A program made the translations under genes and the position numbers. From positions 1-64,000 of the forward strand of contig UCMT01000001.1 of assembly GCA_900473795.1 (NCBI GenBank): a stretch of DNA of 64,000 nt. Reading direction: 5' to 3'. This stretch comes from Hyphomicrobiales bacterium. Lineage in GTDB: Bacteria; Pseudomonadota; Alphaproteobacteria; Rhizobiales; Rhizobiaceae. Below are positions 18,239 to 27,829 of the stretch, piece by piece. The stretch's first letter is position 1; each line of letters begins with the position of its first letter. The notes under the pieces were generated by a model. It worked only from the letters and a program-made list of their open reading frames with translations, made no database searches and was not told the DNA's origin.

Positions 18239-19095
18239 TGGCTTCGCTTTGGGAACCCTTCACCTACGGCTATATGGTGAATGCCATGTGGGTGAGCGCG
18301 CTGGTTGGTGCGGTCTGCGCCTTTCTGTCGTCCTATTTGATGCTGAAGGGCTGGTCGCTGATCGGCGACGCGCTCTCGCACGCCATCGTTCCGGGCGTTG
18401 CCGGCGCTTACATGCTGGGTCTGCCGTTTTCGCTCGGCGCCTTCTTTTCCGGCGGGCTCGCAGCGGGGGCCATGCTCTTTCTCAACCAGCGCACCAGGCT
18501 GAAGGAAGACACCATTATCGGGCTGATTTTCACCTCCTTCTTCGGTCTCGGCCTGTTCATGGTGTCGCTCTCGCCAACCTCGGTGAATATCCAGACGATC
18601 GTGCTTGGCAATATTCTCGCCATTACACCTGCCGACACGCTGCAGCTTGCGCTCATCGGCATCGTCTCACTTGTTATCCTCACCGCCAAGTGGAAGGACC
18701 TGATGGTCACCTTCTTCGATGAGAGCCACGCGCGCTCGATCGGGATTCCGACGTCCTTTTTGAAGGTGCTGTTCTTCACCCTGCTTTCGGCCTGCACTGT
18801 CGCGGCGCTCCAGACCGTCGGCGCGTTCCTCGTCATCGCCATGGTGGTGACCCCCGGTGCAACCGCCTATCTGCTCACCGACCGCTTTCCCAAGCTGATC
18901 ATGATCAGCGTGGCGATCGGTGCGCTGACAAGCTTTTTCGGCGCTTATTTCAGCTATTTCCTCGACGGCGCCACTGGCGGCATCATCATCGTGCTGCAGA
19001 CGCTGATCTTCCTTCTGGCCTTCCTCTTTGCCCCGAAGCATGGCCTGCTTGCCGCCCGCAGGCGCAGTGCCGAAGCGCTGGAGGTCGCCCGATGA
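18235..19095 (+). CDS. sitC: manganese ABC transporter permease
   Basis: First of two homologous inner-membrane permeases of the ABC-3 family (286 residues, about eight hydrophobic spans). It shares the motif [20 protein letters not shown] with sitD, the typical family signature for metal permeases. Overlaps sitB and sitD by four bases each, so the operon is tightly coupled. Confidence 0.95.
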   Translation: MMASLWEPFTYGYMVNAMWVSALVGAVCAFLSSYLMLKGWSLIGDALSHAIVPGVAGAYMLGLPFSLGAFFSGGLAAGAMLFLNQRTRLKEDTIIGLIFTSFFGLGLFMVSLSPTSVNIQTIVLGNILAITPADTLQLALIGIVSLVILTAKWKDLMVTFFDESHARSIGIPTSFLKVLFFTLLSACTVAALQTVGAFLVIAMVVTPGATAYLLTDRFPKLIMISVAIGALTSFFGAYFSYFLDGATGGIIIVLQTLIFLLAFLFAPKHGLLAARRRSAEALEVAR

Positions 19096-19943
19096 TATCG
19101 CTCGACACGCTGTTTGCCGTCTTCGAATTCGAATTCATGCGCAACGCGCTTCTGATCTCCGTGCTCGTGGCGATCCCGACGGCGCTGCTCTCCTGCTTCC
19201 TCGTGCTGAAGGGCTGGTCGCTGATGGGTGACGCCATCTCGCACGCCGTCTTCCCCGGTATCGTCATCTCCTACATCGTTGGACTGCCGCTCGCCCTCGG
19301 GGCCTTTGCCGCCGGCATGTCCTGCGCGCTCTTGACCGGCTACCTCAAGGAAAACAGCCGTATCAAGCAGGATACGGTGATGGGCGTGGTCTTCTCCGGC
19401 ATGTTCGGCTTCGGGCTGGTGCTCTATACCAAGATCCAGAGCGACGTGCACCTCGACCACATCCTGTTCGGCGACATGCTCGGTATCGGCTGGCGCGATA
19501 TCATCGAGACCGGCATGATCGCGCTCGTGGCCGCCGGCATCCTTGGCGTCAAGTGGCGTGACTTCCTGCTGCATGCCTTCGATCCCGCGCAGGCAAAGGC
19601 CGTCGGCCTGCCAGTCAACTGGCTGCACTACGGGCTGCTTGCCCTCCTGTCGCTCACGATCGTCGGAGCCCTGAAGGCCGTCGGCCTGATCCTCGCCATC
19701 GCCATGCTGATCGCGCCGGGCGCCATCGCCTTCCTGATCACCCGCACGATGGGTGCCATGCTCATCGTCGCCGTCCTGGTCGCGATCGCGGCGTCCTTCT
19801 TTGGCGTTTACCTCTCGTTCTTCATCGACAGCGCGCCGGCCCCGACCATCGTGTTGCTGATGACTGCGATCTTCGTTGCCGCCTTCCTCTGGTCGTCCTG
19901 GCGGACGGCGCGCATCGAGGCGCAACGAACGATCGTCGAGTGA
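19092..19943 (+). CDS. sitD: manganese ABC transporter permease
   Basis: Second ABC-3 permease, 283 residues, with VLKGWSLMGDAISHAVFPGI near residue 35. Similar in length and layout to sitC, as expected for a heterodimeric channel. Last gene of sitABCD, convergent with the thuK-like gene 90 bases downstream and followed by a hairpin. Confidence 0.95.
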   Translation: MISLDTLFAVFEFEFMRNALLISVLVAIPTALLSCFLVLKGWSLMGDAISHAVFPGIVISYIVGLPLALGAFAAGMSCALLTGYLKENSRIKQDTVMGVVFSGMFGFGLVLYTKIQSDVHLDHILFGDMLGIGWRDIIETGMIALVAAGILGVKWRDFLLHAFDPAQAKAVGLPVNWLHYGLLALLSLTIVGALKAVGLILAIAMLIAPGAIAFLITRTMGAMLIVAVLVAIAASFFGVYLSFFIDSAPAPTIVLLMTAIFVAAFLWSSWRTARIEAQRTIVE

Positions 19944-19986
19944 GCTCCGTTCCGCAAAGAATGCATGGACAATAAGAAGATAAGCT

Positions 19987-20011
19987 GCGGGCAGTTGCCG
20001 CTTCTGCCCGC
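19987..20011. terminator. hairpin between convergent sitD and thuK-like genes
   Basis: Eight-base perfect arms, GCGGGCAG (19987-19994) and CTGCCCGC (20004-20011). On the minus strand it is followed by a T-rich stretch, so it best fits termination of the leftward importer operon; it may slow transcription from both sides. Confidence 0.55.
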
Positions 20012-20033
20012 GCCCGACAGAAATCTGAGGCGT

Positions 20034-21062
20034 CTAAGCGGCGCCGCGCATTGTTGACGCCACTATTGCCCGGCCCGTCGCATCGAAACGATGCACGCGA
20101 CCTTCCATCGGCGTGATTTGCAGTCTTTGGCCGGGTTGATGTCCCGAGACGCCGTTTTCCCGAACGATCAGCGGTTCCACCGATCCGACATCGAGATAGA
20201 CGTAGCTGTCGGAGCCGAGGATTTCGGAATGGACGACCGTGCCGGCCCAGTGCCCCCCATGCGGCGTGATCTCGATATGCTCGGCGCGAATGCCGATCGT
20301 GTGAGCGTCATAGGGTCGCGAGAATTCACCCGAGAGAAAGTTCATTTTCGGCGAGCCGATGAAGCCGGCGACGAAGAGCGAGTTCGGGCTCTCGTAGAGC
20401 TCCAGGGGCGTGCCGACCTGCTCGACCAGGCCGTCCCGCAGCACGCAGATGCGATCCGCGAGCGTCATGGCCTCCACCTGATCGTGGGTAACGTAGATCA
20501 TCGTCGTCTTGTGCATGCTGCGGTGAAGCTTGGCGATCTCCAGGCGCGTTGCGACGCGTAATGCCGCATCGAGATTCGACAGAGGTTCGTCGAACAGGAA
20601 GACCTTCGGGTCGCGCACGATCGCCCGGCCGATCGCCACGCGCTGGCGCTGACCGCCCGAAAGCTGCCGCGGCAGCCGCTGCAGATAGGGCGTGAGCTGC
20701 AGCATTTCGGCGGCTGCTTCCACCCGTTGCTTGCATTGTGCCTTGTCCCGGCCGGCCAGTTGCATGCCGAACGACATGTTCTCGAAAACCGTCATGTGCG
20801 GATAAAGCGCATAGGACTGGAACACCATGGCAATGCCGCGCTTGGGCGGAGCAAGCTGATTGACGACCTGCCCATCGAATGAAAGCGTGCCCGAGGTGAT
20901 CTCCTCCAGCCCCGCGACGAGCCGGAGCAGGGTGGACTTGCCGCAGCCGGAAGGCCCGACAAACACCATGAATTCGCCCGCCCGGATGTCCATGCTGACA
21001 CCCTTGATGACCTCGTAGGCGCCGAAGGACTTGCGGATGTCCCGCAGTTGAATCTCTGCCAT
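20034..21062 (-). CDS. thuK: ABC importer ATPase, ThuK/MalK type
   Basis: Nucleotide-binding subunit, 342 residues, with Walker A GPSGCGKST, signature LSGGQRQR, Walker B VFLFDEPLSNLDAALR and H-loop YVTHDQ, then a shortened OB-like regulatory domain. Last gene of the leftward SBP-permease-permease-ATPase operon. Gene symbols for this operon follow the Sinorhizobium trehalose/maltose importer and are inferred from gene order and receptor similarity. Confidence 0.85.
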   Translation of the reverse strand: MAEIQLRDIRKSFGAYEVIKGVSMDIRAGEFMVFVGPSGCGKSTLLRLVAGLEEITSGTLSFDGQVVNQLAPPKRGIAMVFQSYALYPHMTVFENMSFGMQLAGRDKAQCKQRVEAAAEMLQLTPYLQRLPRQLSGGQRQRVAIGRAIVRDPKVFLFDEPLSNLDAALRVATRLEIAKLHRSMHKTTMIYVTHDQVEAMTLADRICVLRDGLVEQVGTPLELYESPNSLFVAGFIGSPKMNFLSGEFSRPYDAHTIGIRAEHIEITPHGGHWAGTVVHSEILGSDSYVYLDVGSVEPLIVRENGVSGHQPGQRLQITPMEGRVHRFDATGRAIVASTMRGAA

Positions 21063-21071
21063 TTTATTCTC

Positions 21072-21902
21072 CTATCCTTTGACGCCGCCGGCGGTGAGGC
21101 CGGATATGATCCGCCGCTGAAAGATCAGCACGAGGATCACGAGGGGAACGGTTACGATCACGGAAGCCGCCATGATGCTGCCCCAGGGAATTTCAAACTG
21201 GCTGCCGCCCGAAAGCAGGGCGATGGCCACGGGGACCGTGCGCTGGGTGTCCGATGATGTGAACGTCAGGGCGAAAAGGAACTCGTTCCAGGCGGCGATG
21301 AAGGCGAGCAATCCTGTGGTAACCAGCGCCGGCCACATCAGTGGCATGAAGACCCGCGTGATGATCACCCAGGGCGAGGCGCCATCGACAATGGCCGCTT
21401 CCTCGATCTCGATCGGCAAATCCCGCATGAAGGTGCTCAGGACCCACACCGTAAACGGCAAGGTGAAGATCATGTAGGAGAAGATGAGCGCAAACGGCGT
21501 GTTGAAGATGCCGATCCAGCGGATAAGCTCGAACAACCCGGCGAGCACAGCGATATGTGGAAACATCGAAACCGCAAGGATGGTCAAGAGCAGGAGGCCC
21601 CGGCCGCGAAAGGGTACCCGCGCCAAGGCATACGATGCCGTGACGGCAAGCAGCAGCGACACAGCCACCACCAGTCCGGCGACCAGCAGCGAATTGCCGA
21701 GATTTCGAAGGAAGCTGCCACCCGACAGGACCCCGGTGTAGTTTGCGAGTGAAAGCGATGTTGGCCAGTAGTCCACGCGAAACAGCGCCGTACCGGATTT
21801 GAAACTTGTCAGGATCGCATAGTAGAAGGGGAACACCGCGATGACGATGATGGCCGTGACAAGCGCATAGAACGCCGTGCGCTTTGCAAGTGTGGCGACC
21901 AT
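21072..21902 (-). CDS. thuG: CUT1 ABC permease, ThuG/MalG-like
   Basis: Inner-membrane permease of 276 residues with six hydrophobic spans and an EAA motif EEAAIVDGASPWVIITR near residue 180. The start at 21902 (MVATLAK) overlaps the stop of the upstream permease (ATGA) and is preferred over the longer frame to 21938. Nine bases separate it from the ATPase gene. Confidence 0.87.
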   Translation of the reverse strand: MVATLAKRTAFYALVTAIIVIAVFPFYYAILTSFKSGTALFRVDYWPTSLSLANYTGVLSGGSFLRNLGNSLLVAGLVVAVSLLLAVTASYALARVPFRGRGLLLLTILAVSMFPHIAVLAGLFELIRWIGIFNTPFALIFSYMIFTLPFTVWVLSTFMRDLPIEIEEAAIVDGASPWVIITRVFMPLMWPALVTTGLLAFIAAWNEFLFALTFTSSDTQRTVPVAIALLSGGSQFEIPWGSIMAASVIVTVPLVILVLIFQRRIISGLTAGGVKG

Positions 21903-22885
21903 CACCGCTCTCCTTCCAGATTGACACGCCCCAACCACATATAGAGAACCGTGATCGTCGCGATGATCAGGAACAGCATGGTCGAAGCCGCTGCTCCATA
22001 GGCAAACTTGTCGAACTCGAAGAGGTTTTCGCGGGCAAGCACCGACATGGTGCGCGTCTGTGCATTGTTCGGCGTCAGTACGTAGATGAGATCGAAGATG
22101 CGCAAGGAATCCAGCATGCGGAAGATGATGGCAACCATCAGCGCCGGACGGATGAGCGGCAGCGTCAACCGGCAGAAGACCCGCACTGGATGGACCCCGT
22201 CGATACGGGCTGCCTCGTAGATATCACCGGGGACCATCTGCAGCCCGGCAAGGATGAGCAGCGCCATGAACGGCGTGGTCTTCCAGACGTCAACGACCAG
22301 CACCGCGATCATTGCCGTATCCGGACTTGCCGTCCAGGCGATCTTCTGGCTGACTAGACCGAGCCCCATGAAAATATCGTTCAAGATGCCGAATTGATCA
22401 TTCAGCATCCAGGCCCACATCTTGGCCGAAACGATCGTGGGAATGGCCCAGGGGATAAGAATGGCGGCGCGCACAAGGCCGCGCCCGGGGAATTGCGCAT
22501 TCAGGACCAGCGCCACGATCAGCCCGAGCGCGGTTTCGACGCTGACGGAGATCAGTGTAAACTTCAGCGTATTCCAAACGGCACCCCACCAGGCCGGATC
22601 GGCGAGCAGGCCGCTATAGACGACCCGGCCACTCTTCAGCGTGATCCACGAGAGATAGTTCTTGAGACCCACAAACTCCGCACCGGACAAGTTGGTCAGC
22701 GACGCATTGGTGAAGCTGAAATAGATGGTTCTTAGAAGCGGCCAGCCCGCGACAACGGCGAGGACGAACAGGGTGGGTGCCAGGAATATCCAGGCCGAAC
22801 GAACGCGCTGCGCGCTCAGGTCGGATCCGATCACGCTTCGGGCCTCTGGAACGGCCGAAGCGGATTCAAGCGAAAGCTCGGTCAT
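21902..22885 (-). CDS. thuF: CUT1 ABC permease, ThuF/MalF-like
   Basis: Permease of 327 residues. A hydrophilic N-terminus of about 35 residues precedes the first span (IFLAPTLFVLAVVAGWPLL); EAA motif EAARIDGVHPVRVFCRL lies near residue 230. Second gene of the operon, after the receptor gene and an intercistronic hairpin, and overlapping the next permease by one ATGA. Confidence 0.87.
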   Translation of the reverse strand: MTELSLESASAVPEARSVIGSDLSAQRVRSAWIFLAPTLFVLAVVAGWPLLRTIYFSFTNASLTNLSGAEFVGLKNYLSWITLKSGRVVYSGLLADPAWWGAVWNTLKFTLISVSVETALGLIVALVLNAQFPGRGLVRAAILIPWAIPTIVSAKMWAWMLNDQFGILNDIFMGLGLVSQKIAWTASPDTAMIAVLVVDVWKTTPFMALLILAGLQMVPGDIYEAARIDGVHPVRVFCRLTLPLIRPALMVAIIFRMLDSLRIFDLIYVLTPNNAQTRTMSVLARENLFEFDKFAYGAAASTMLFLIIATITVLYMWLGRVNLEGER

Positions 22886-22941
22886 GACGATTGCTCACGG
22901 GTTGTCCTCCGGCCGGGCCGGAAGCATCAAACGTGTGGACA

Positions 22942-22962
22942 GCAGCCACCACCGACGGCTGC
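22942..22962 (-). other. intercistronic hairpin after the binding-protein gene
   Basis: Arms GCAGCC (22942-22947) and GGCTGC (22957-22962) lie 16 bases past the receptor stop; a second GC-rich dyad, TCCGGCC-G-GGCCGGA, is at 22908-22922. No T-run follows. Such hairpins usually protect the receptor message from 3' decay and give receptor excess over permeases. Confidence 0.55.
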
Positions 22963-22978
22963 CCACGGCTGAATGCGA

Positions 22979-24241
22979 TTACCAGGCGTCGCCCTTGAGC
23001 TCCGTCAGCTCGACTTCAAGCAGTTCGAGGTTTTCGGCAGCCGAACCGTTACCGGAAAGCGTGTTGTGCACCGCGCCCCAGAAATCCGACGAGACTTCGT
23101 TATATTTGACCTTTGTCACTGCCGACGGACGCGGAACGGCATTCTGGAAGATCGGCTTCCAGCTCGCCATGAAGGGCTGGCTGGCAGCGATATCCGCGTC
23201 GTCATAGAGAGCCGACAGCGTCGGCAGGTAGGAAAGCTCAACCGCGCGTTTTTTCTGCACCTCGCTCGATGCAAGGAACTTTACCAGCGCGATTGCCGCT
23301 TCCTGCTCGTCCGAATATTTCGAGACGGCTGCGTTCCAGCCGCCGAGAGCCGACGACGGGTGGTCGCCTTCGGCCGCTACGGGAAGCGGCATAACGTCGA
23401 ACTTGCCCTTGATCGCGCTGTCGTCGCCATTGCCGAGCGCGTAGGCATAGGGCCAGTTGCGCATGAAGGCCGCTTTGCCGGTTTGCCAGACGCCGCGGGC
23501 CTCTTCCTCCTGGTAGGCGAGCACGCCTTCTGGCGTGATCGTTCCGATCCACCCCCTGGCACGGTCGATGGCAGCGGCCGCCTTGTCGTTGTTGACGGAA
23601 ATCGTTCCATCCGGCTCGACGATCTGTCCGCCGCCGGAGGACTTGATCCATTCCAGCGCATTGCAGGTCAGGCCCTCATAGGCATTTGCCTGGAATACGA
23701 AGCCCCAGAAATCCGTCTGCCCGGCGGCGCGTTCCTTTTCCTGGATTTCCTTTGCCGTCGCCTCCAGCTCGTCCCAGGTCTTGGGTGGCTGCTTGCCGTA
23801 TTTTTCGAGGAGATCCTTGCGGTAGTACATGGCTGGCGCGTCGGTGAACATCGGCAGGGCGACAAGCTTGCCGTTGACCGTCTGCGATTGGATGATCGAC
23901 GGGAAAAACTCAGCCGTCACATCCTTCGTGGCTTCTGTCAGATCAACAAACTGATCGGCGAGCTGAGGAGCCCAGATCACGTCGGTCTGGTAGACATCGA
24001 CATCCGTGTTTCCGGCGGCGAGCCACAGGCGATACTGCCCGAACTGTTCACTGCTCGACGATGGCATCGTCACCAGATTGACCTTGTTGCCCGTTTTTGC
24101 CTCGAACTCGGCAAGGCGCGCGCGCAGGAATTCGGCGCTCTTGCCAGTCGAGTTTGCAGCCATCGAGAGTTCGGCGGCAAACGCGTTACCCCCCGTGATC
24201 GCACCCAGAATTACAGCAGTTGCAAGTAGCTTCACGGTCAT
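22979..24241 (-). CDS. thuE: trehalose/maltose-type ABC solute-binding protein, ThuE-like
   Basis: Periplasmic receptor, 420 residues, with signal peptide VKLLATAVILGAITGGNAFA and a family 1 solute-binding fold. Segments such as DVYQTDVIWAPQLADQFVD, FTDAPAMYYRKDLLEKYG and NALEWIKSSGGG are typical of ThuE/AglE receptors for alpha-glucosides. The start at 24241 has GGGAGGAG just upstream. First gene of the operon and divergent from a LacI regulator. No alpha-glucosidase gene is present, which favours the Thu over the Agl assignment. Confidence 0.82.
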   Translation of the reverse strand: MTVKLLATAVILGAITGGNAFAAELSMAANSTGKSAEFLRARLAEFEAKTGNKVNLVTMPSSSSEQFGQYRLWLAAGNTDVDVYQTDVIWAPQLADQFVDLTEATKDVTAEFFPSIIQSQTVNGKLVALPMFTDAPAMYYRKDLLEKYGKQPPKTWDELEATAKEIQEKERAAGQTDFWGFVFQANAYEGLTCNALEWIKSSGGGQIVEPDGTISVNNDKAAAAIDRARGWIGTITPEGVLAYQEEEARGVWQTGKAAFMRNWPYAYALGNGDDSAIKGKFDVMPLPVAAEGDHPSSALGGWNAAVSKYSDEQEAAIALVKFLASSEVQKKRAVELSYLPTLSALYDDADIAASQPFMASWKPIFQNAVPRPSAVTKVKYNEVSSDFWGAVHNTLSGNGSAAENLELLEVELTELKGDAW

Positions 24242-24598
24242 CGGCTCCTCCCAGGCCTCCAAACGCGCGCTGAAACAGGATCAGCAAAATCGAAAGCGCT
24301 TTGGTTGGGGAAAACTGTCAGAAACGGGAAATCGAGTCAAGCCCACAACACATGACTGCGCCACCAGCTGACGCGCCGTGAATGAAACAGTGATTATTAT
24401 CAAATAAATAGACGATACGTGGCTACGCCCAATCTTGTCTTCCGGTACGATGCGATGGCTTGCCTCAAGATACACTTTTTGAAAACGATTTAATTTAATC
24501 TGGGCTGGAGGACGCGATCTCCACTGCGAGATGGATTGCTGGCAGTACGGTCGTGGAGCTATAGCTAATAATCAGCATGCAAAACCGCGTCGGACCAT
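24242..24598. promoter_or_regulatory. 357-base divergent promoter region with two LacI-type operators
   Basis: Intergenic region between thuE and the LacI gene. It holds AAAGCGCTTT, a perfect ten-base palindrome with a CG centre, at 24293-24302, 51 bases before the thuE start, and TGAAAACGATTTAA at 24480-24493, a CG-centred imperfect dyad nearer the regulator gene. Both fit LacI-family operators (GAAANCGNTTTC-like). The rest is AT-rich and holds no gene. Confidence 0.65.
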
Positions 24599-25621
24599 AT
24601 GAAACTCAAAGAATTTGCCAAGTATCTCGACCTCTCCCCGACCACGGTAAGCCGAGCCCTGAGCGGATATCCGGAAGTTCGTGAAAGCACCCGCAAGCGT
24701 GTTGCCGACGCGGCGATACGCCTGGGGTACCGGCCCAACATCAACGCCGTGCGCCTCGTAACAGGGCGCGTGGGTGCCATTGGCATCCTTATGGAGCGGG
24801 GTCGCGAAGTTAATTTCGCCGAATTTCTGAGCGGAATGGGCGAGCGCCTGGGCGGAGAGGACATCGATATTCTCGTCAGCCCGATTGCCGAACACGACGC
24901 CAAGGAGGAGATGCAACTCTTTAGCCGGTTGGTGGAAAGCAGGCGCGTCGACGCCTTTATCGTCAATGCGCCGAGACCCAATGACGAGCGCATCGCGTTG
25001 CTTCATAAACTCGGAATGCCGTTTCTCGTTCACGGTCGGTCGGAAATCGACGTCCCCTATGCGTGGCTTGACATCGACAACGAAGGTGCGATCAAGCGCG
25101 CCACCGCGTATCTGCTCGATCTTGGACACACGAGGATCGCCATGATCAACGGCCGCCCGGGTGTCACGTTTTCCATGCATCGTGACAAGGGGTATCACGA
25201 CGCGCTCGTCGAACGCGGCCTGCAGTTCGATCCGAGCCTGGTTGCCCACGGGAGTTTCACCGACGAGGTTGGCTTTCGGTTCGCGCGGTCCTTCCTTGAA
25301 CAATCGCCGCGTCCGACAGCCCTCGTCGCGGGCTCGATGATGACGGCGCTCGGCGTCTATCGTGCTGCCCGATCGCTTGGCCTCATCGTCGGCAAGGATA
25401 TTTCGGTCATCGCTCATGACGACGTCTTCCCCTACCTCAATGCCGACAATATGGCTCCGTCGCTCTCCACGACGCGCTCGTCCATGCGCGCCGCCGGCAA
25501 ACGGTCGGCGGAACTGGTCCTGCAACTGCTCTCAGGAAGGTCGCCGACGGAGATCCAGGAACTCTGGCCGGTTGAACTGATCCTTCGCGAGTCGACGGGT
25601 CCAGCCGGTACCCGCGCCTAG
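24599..25621 (+). CDS. LacI-family regulator of the ThuEFGK-like importer (AglR/ThuR-like)
   Basis: Repressor of 340 residues. The helix-turn-helix LKEFAKYLDLSPTTVSRALSGYPEV is at the extreme N-terminus, followed by the hinge helix and a sugar-binding domain (residues ~60-330). Divergent from thuE, with an operator between each gene and the middle of the gap, so it likely represses both the importer and itself. Ligand presumably an alpha-glucoside; sequence cannot choose between AglR and ThuR. Confidence 0.9.
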   Translation: MKLKEFAKYLDLSPTTVSRALSGYPEVRESTRKRVADAAIRLGYRPNINAVRLVTGRVGAIGILMERGREVNFAEFLSGMGERLGGEDIDILVSPIAEHDAKEEMQLFSRLVESRRVDAFIVNAPRPNDERIALLHKLGMPFLVHGRSEIDVPYAWLDIDNEGAIKRATAYLLDLGHTRIAMINGRPGVTFSMHRDKGYHDALVERGLQFDPSLVAHGSFTDEVGFRFARSFLEQSPRPTALVAGSMMTALGVYRAARSLGLIVGKDISVIAHDDVFPYLNADNMAPSLSTTRSSMRAAGKRSAELVLQLLSGRSPTEIQELWPVELILRESTGPAGTRA

Positions 25622-25650
25622 CGACAGGCAACTCATTTTCATGCCCTTGC

Positions 25651-26266
25651 GCGATACTTGATCAGGGCATCCTTCACCTCGGCGGCATCTCGGTAGAAGA
25701 CACGTTCTCGAAGATCATGAATGCCAACCTCCTCGGTCTCTGTAATCTTTACGAAGCGGCCCGCGCCCATGGCCATCCACGCATTCTCTTTGCCAGTTCC
25801 AACCATACAGTCGGCTTCTGTCGGCAGGACGAGCACATCGATGCCACCGCTCCCATGCGACCTGACGGCCTCTATGGCGTATCGAAGTGCTTCGGCGAGG
25901 CGCTGGCCCGCATGTATTTCGAAAAGTTCGGTCAGGAGACGGCGCTCGTGCGCATCGGCAGCTGTATGGAAAGGCCGACCACCGCATGCTGTCAACCTGG
26001 ATGTCCCATGACGATTTCGAAGCCTTGATCGGCTGCGTCTTTCGCGCGCCGATGCTCGGCTGCCCCATCATCTGGGGCGTCTCCGATAATGACAGCCGCT
26101 GGTGGGACAATGCGCACGCCGCCTATCTCGGTTGGCGGCCCCGCGACAATGCCGAACGCTTTCGTGCCGAGCTGGGACAAAAGTGCCGCGCCCCGCAGCG
26201 TCGGCGCCGCTGGCGCTCTATCAGGGCGGCCAGTTTACCCAGGATCCAATTTTCACTGAAAAGTAA
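25651..26266 (+). pseudogene. udh: uronate dehydrogenase, 5'-truncated and twice frameshifted
   Basis: Three consecutive frames together read as the last three quarters of a galacturonate/glucuronate dehydrogenase. Frame one gives ILHLGGISVEDTF, NLLGLCNLYEAARAHG, ILFASSNHTVGF and the catalytic YGVSKCFGE; the reading shifts near 25975 to RMLSTWMSHDDFEALIG, APMLGCPIIWGVSDND and WWDNAHAAYLGWRP; it shifts again near 26175 to ALYQGGQFTQDPIFTEK and a stop at 26264-26266. The N-terminal Rossmann GxxGxxG is missing. The uronate oxidation step (to the aldarate lactone) is therefore lost at this locus, although kduID-based uronate use remains nearby. Confidence 0.88.
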
Positions 26267-26336
26267 GCGGGAGCGAAAATCGTCGCAGCTCTGTTCCAAT
26301 CTTCGGGCTCAAACGACGCATTGGAAATTCCAGTAC

Positions 26337-26371
26337 AAAAGGAGCGCCCGCGCAAACTGGCACGGGCGCTC
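26337..26371 (-). terminator. terminator of the arabinose-oligosaccharide operon
   Basis: Nine-base perfect arms (26342-26350, GAGCGCCCG; 26363-26371) followed on the minus strand by CTTTTG. A second GC-rich hairpin with eight-base arms, 26378-26385 and 26394-26401, sits between it and the stop codon at 26412. Together they end the leftward operon and separate it from the convergent uronate-dehydrogenase remnant. Confidence 0.85.
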
Positions 26372-26411
26372 GAATGCGCGGCGGCGTCCAGAAGCCGCCG
26401 CGTCAGGGAGC

Positions 26412-27734
26412 CTAGAGATTGGCAAGCAACTCGTTGATCCGGGTTTCGGCATCGGTAAGGGCTGCGTCCGTGTCCTTTTGACCGGTCTCGGCAGCGTTCA
26501 TTTCCTCGCCGACGATGTCCTGGATTGCGAACCGGCGCTGCACGGCGGACGGCAGAGGACGACCCAGTGCCGCAAGCGGCGCCAGTGTATCGCGGTGCGG
26601 CAGTGCCTTGAAGGCGTCAGACGCGAGGACCGCCTTGTAGGCAGGCAGATGGCCGGTGCGCGACCATTCGAAATCATTGTCGGCGAAGAACTTCAGGAAC
26701 TTTCCGATCGCGGCAAGCTGTTCGGGGGTGCGATCCTTCTGCGAGACGGCCCAGGTGTGACCGTCAGCATATTGCGCCTTATCGCCCGCAAAAAGTTGCG
26801 GGAACGGGTAGACGGCATAGCCGCCTGCATTCAGCGCCGTGCCAGACTTTTCGGAGGCAGCGGTATAGTCGCCAATGACCCAGGTGCCGTTCAGATGCAC
26901 GCCCCCATCACCGGCCAGAAACGCGTTGATGCCTGTTCCGTAGTCGAGGTTCGGAGTGATATTGCCATCCGCATAGAGCGTCCGGAACATATTCACCACG
27001 GTCTTGGCTTCCGGCGTGTTCAGCTTCACATGCGTCGGATCAGCTAGGAAATCGGAGTTCTGCTGGAAGAGATAGCTATAGAGATTCCAGGCCAAATTGG
27101 CGGTCTCGTTCGCGGTCGGCTGGACGAAATATGGCTTGCCTGTCTTTTCCTTGAACTGCTTGGCTTCGGCCAGAAGCTCGTCCACGCTCGTCGGCAGTTT
27201 CGGGGTGCCGTCTGCATTGACGAGTTCGGCTTTCTTGAAAAGGTCCATATTGATGTGGAACAGCAGGCTCCATGTATCGATCGGCAGGCCGTAGATCTTG
27301 CCGTCATCCCTGGTGACGCCGTTGCGAGCTGCATCCGTGAAGCTGTCGGGCGTGACGCCGACCGAGTTCAGCACGTCGTCGAGCGGCAGGAGCAGGCCCT
27401 TGGACTGGTAGTCCGACAGCACGGATTCATGGATGGTGACGATATCAGGCGCGTCGCCCGACGCGAACTGGGCGGTCAACTGATCATAGCCAGGCCACTC
27501 CACGGTGGTGACGGACACATGCACGTCGGGATTGTCGGCATTGAACTTGTTGATCATGGAGGTGATGATCCCGCATTCGCCAACGGCCTTGGCCACATCG
27601 GTGTTGGTGCCGAAATCGGCGTCACAGGCACCGAAAAAGCGCTGTACGGTCAGTTCCGTTGCTGCAAAGCCTGGGCTTGCGAGCATCATTACGCTCGCAG
27701 AGACTGCGGCAAGCAGTGTTGTTTTCATTCTCAT
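26412..27734 (-). CDS. CUT1 ABC solute-binding protein (arabino-oligosaccharide system)
   Basis: Periplasmic receptor of 440 residues. The ATG at 27734 follows AGGAGGAA; a much longer frame in the same phase is spurious since it overlaps the upstream permease. Signal peptide TTLLAAVSASVMMLASPGFA, then FFGACDADFG and GECGII, whose two Cys could form a disulphide. Family 1 solute-binding fold. Unusually it is the last gene of its operon, behind a hairpin. Substrate inferred from the arabinofuranosidase at the head of the operon. Confidence 0.88.
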   Translation of the reverse strand: MRMKTTLLAAVSASVMMLASPGFAATELTVQRFFGACDADFGTNTDVAKAVGECGIITSMINKFNADNPDVHVSVTTVEWPGYDQLTAQFASGDAPDIVTIHESVLSDYQSKGLLLPLDDVLNSVGVTPDSFTDAARNGVTRDDGKIYGLPIDTWSLLFHINMDLFKKAELVNADGTPKLPTSVDELLAEAKQFKEKTGKPYFVQPTANETANLAWNLYSYLFQQNSDFLADPTHVKLNTPEAKTVVNMFRTLYADGNITPNLDYGTGINAFLAGDGGVHLNGTWVIGDYTAASEKSGTALNAGGYAVYPFPQLFAGDKAQYADGHTWAVSQKDRTPEQLAAIGKFLKFFADNDFEWSRTGHLPAYKAVLASDAFKALPHRDTLAPLAALGRPLPSAVQRRFAIQDIVGEEMNAAETGQKDTDAALTDAETRINELLANL

Positions 27735-27758
27735 ATCAGTTCCTCCTACTGAGTTTCC

Positions 27759-27779
27759 GCCAGTCCACCCCGGATTGGC
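27759..27779 (-). other. hairpin in front of the last (binding-protein) gene
   Basis: Arms GCCAGTCC (27759-27766) and GGATTGGC (27772-27779) pair over eight positions with one G-T, five-base loop, in the 95-base gap between permease and receptor genes. It may act as a 5' stabiliser for a processed receptor message, matching the need for receptor excess. Confidence 0.45.
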
Positions 27780-27829
27780 GTCATTCTTCGTTGCTGCGGT
27801 CACTCCTCTCGACCGACAGCCACCTTTCG

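Noticed and set aside
18954..19925. Minus-strand frame rich in Asp, Glu, His and Arg opposite sitD
   Set aside because: Typical complement of a hydrophobic membrane-protein gene; not a protein family.
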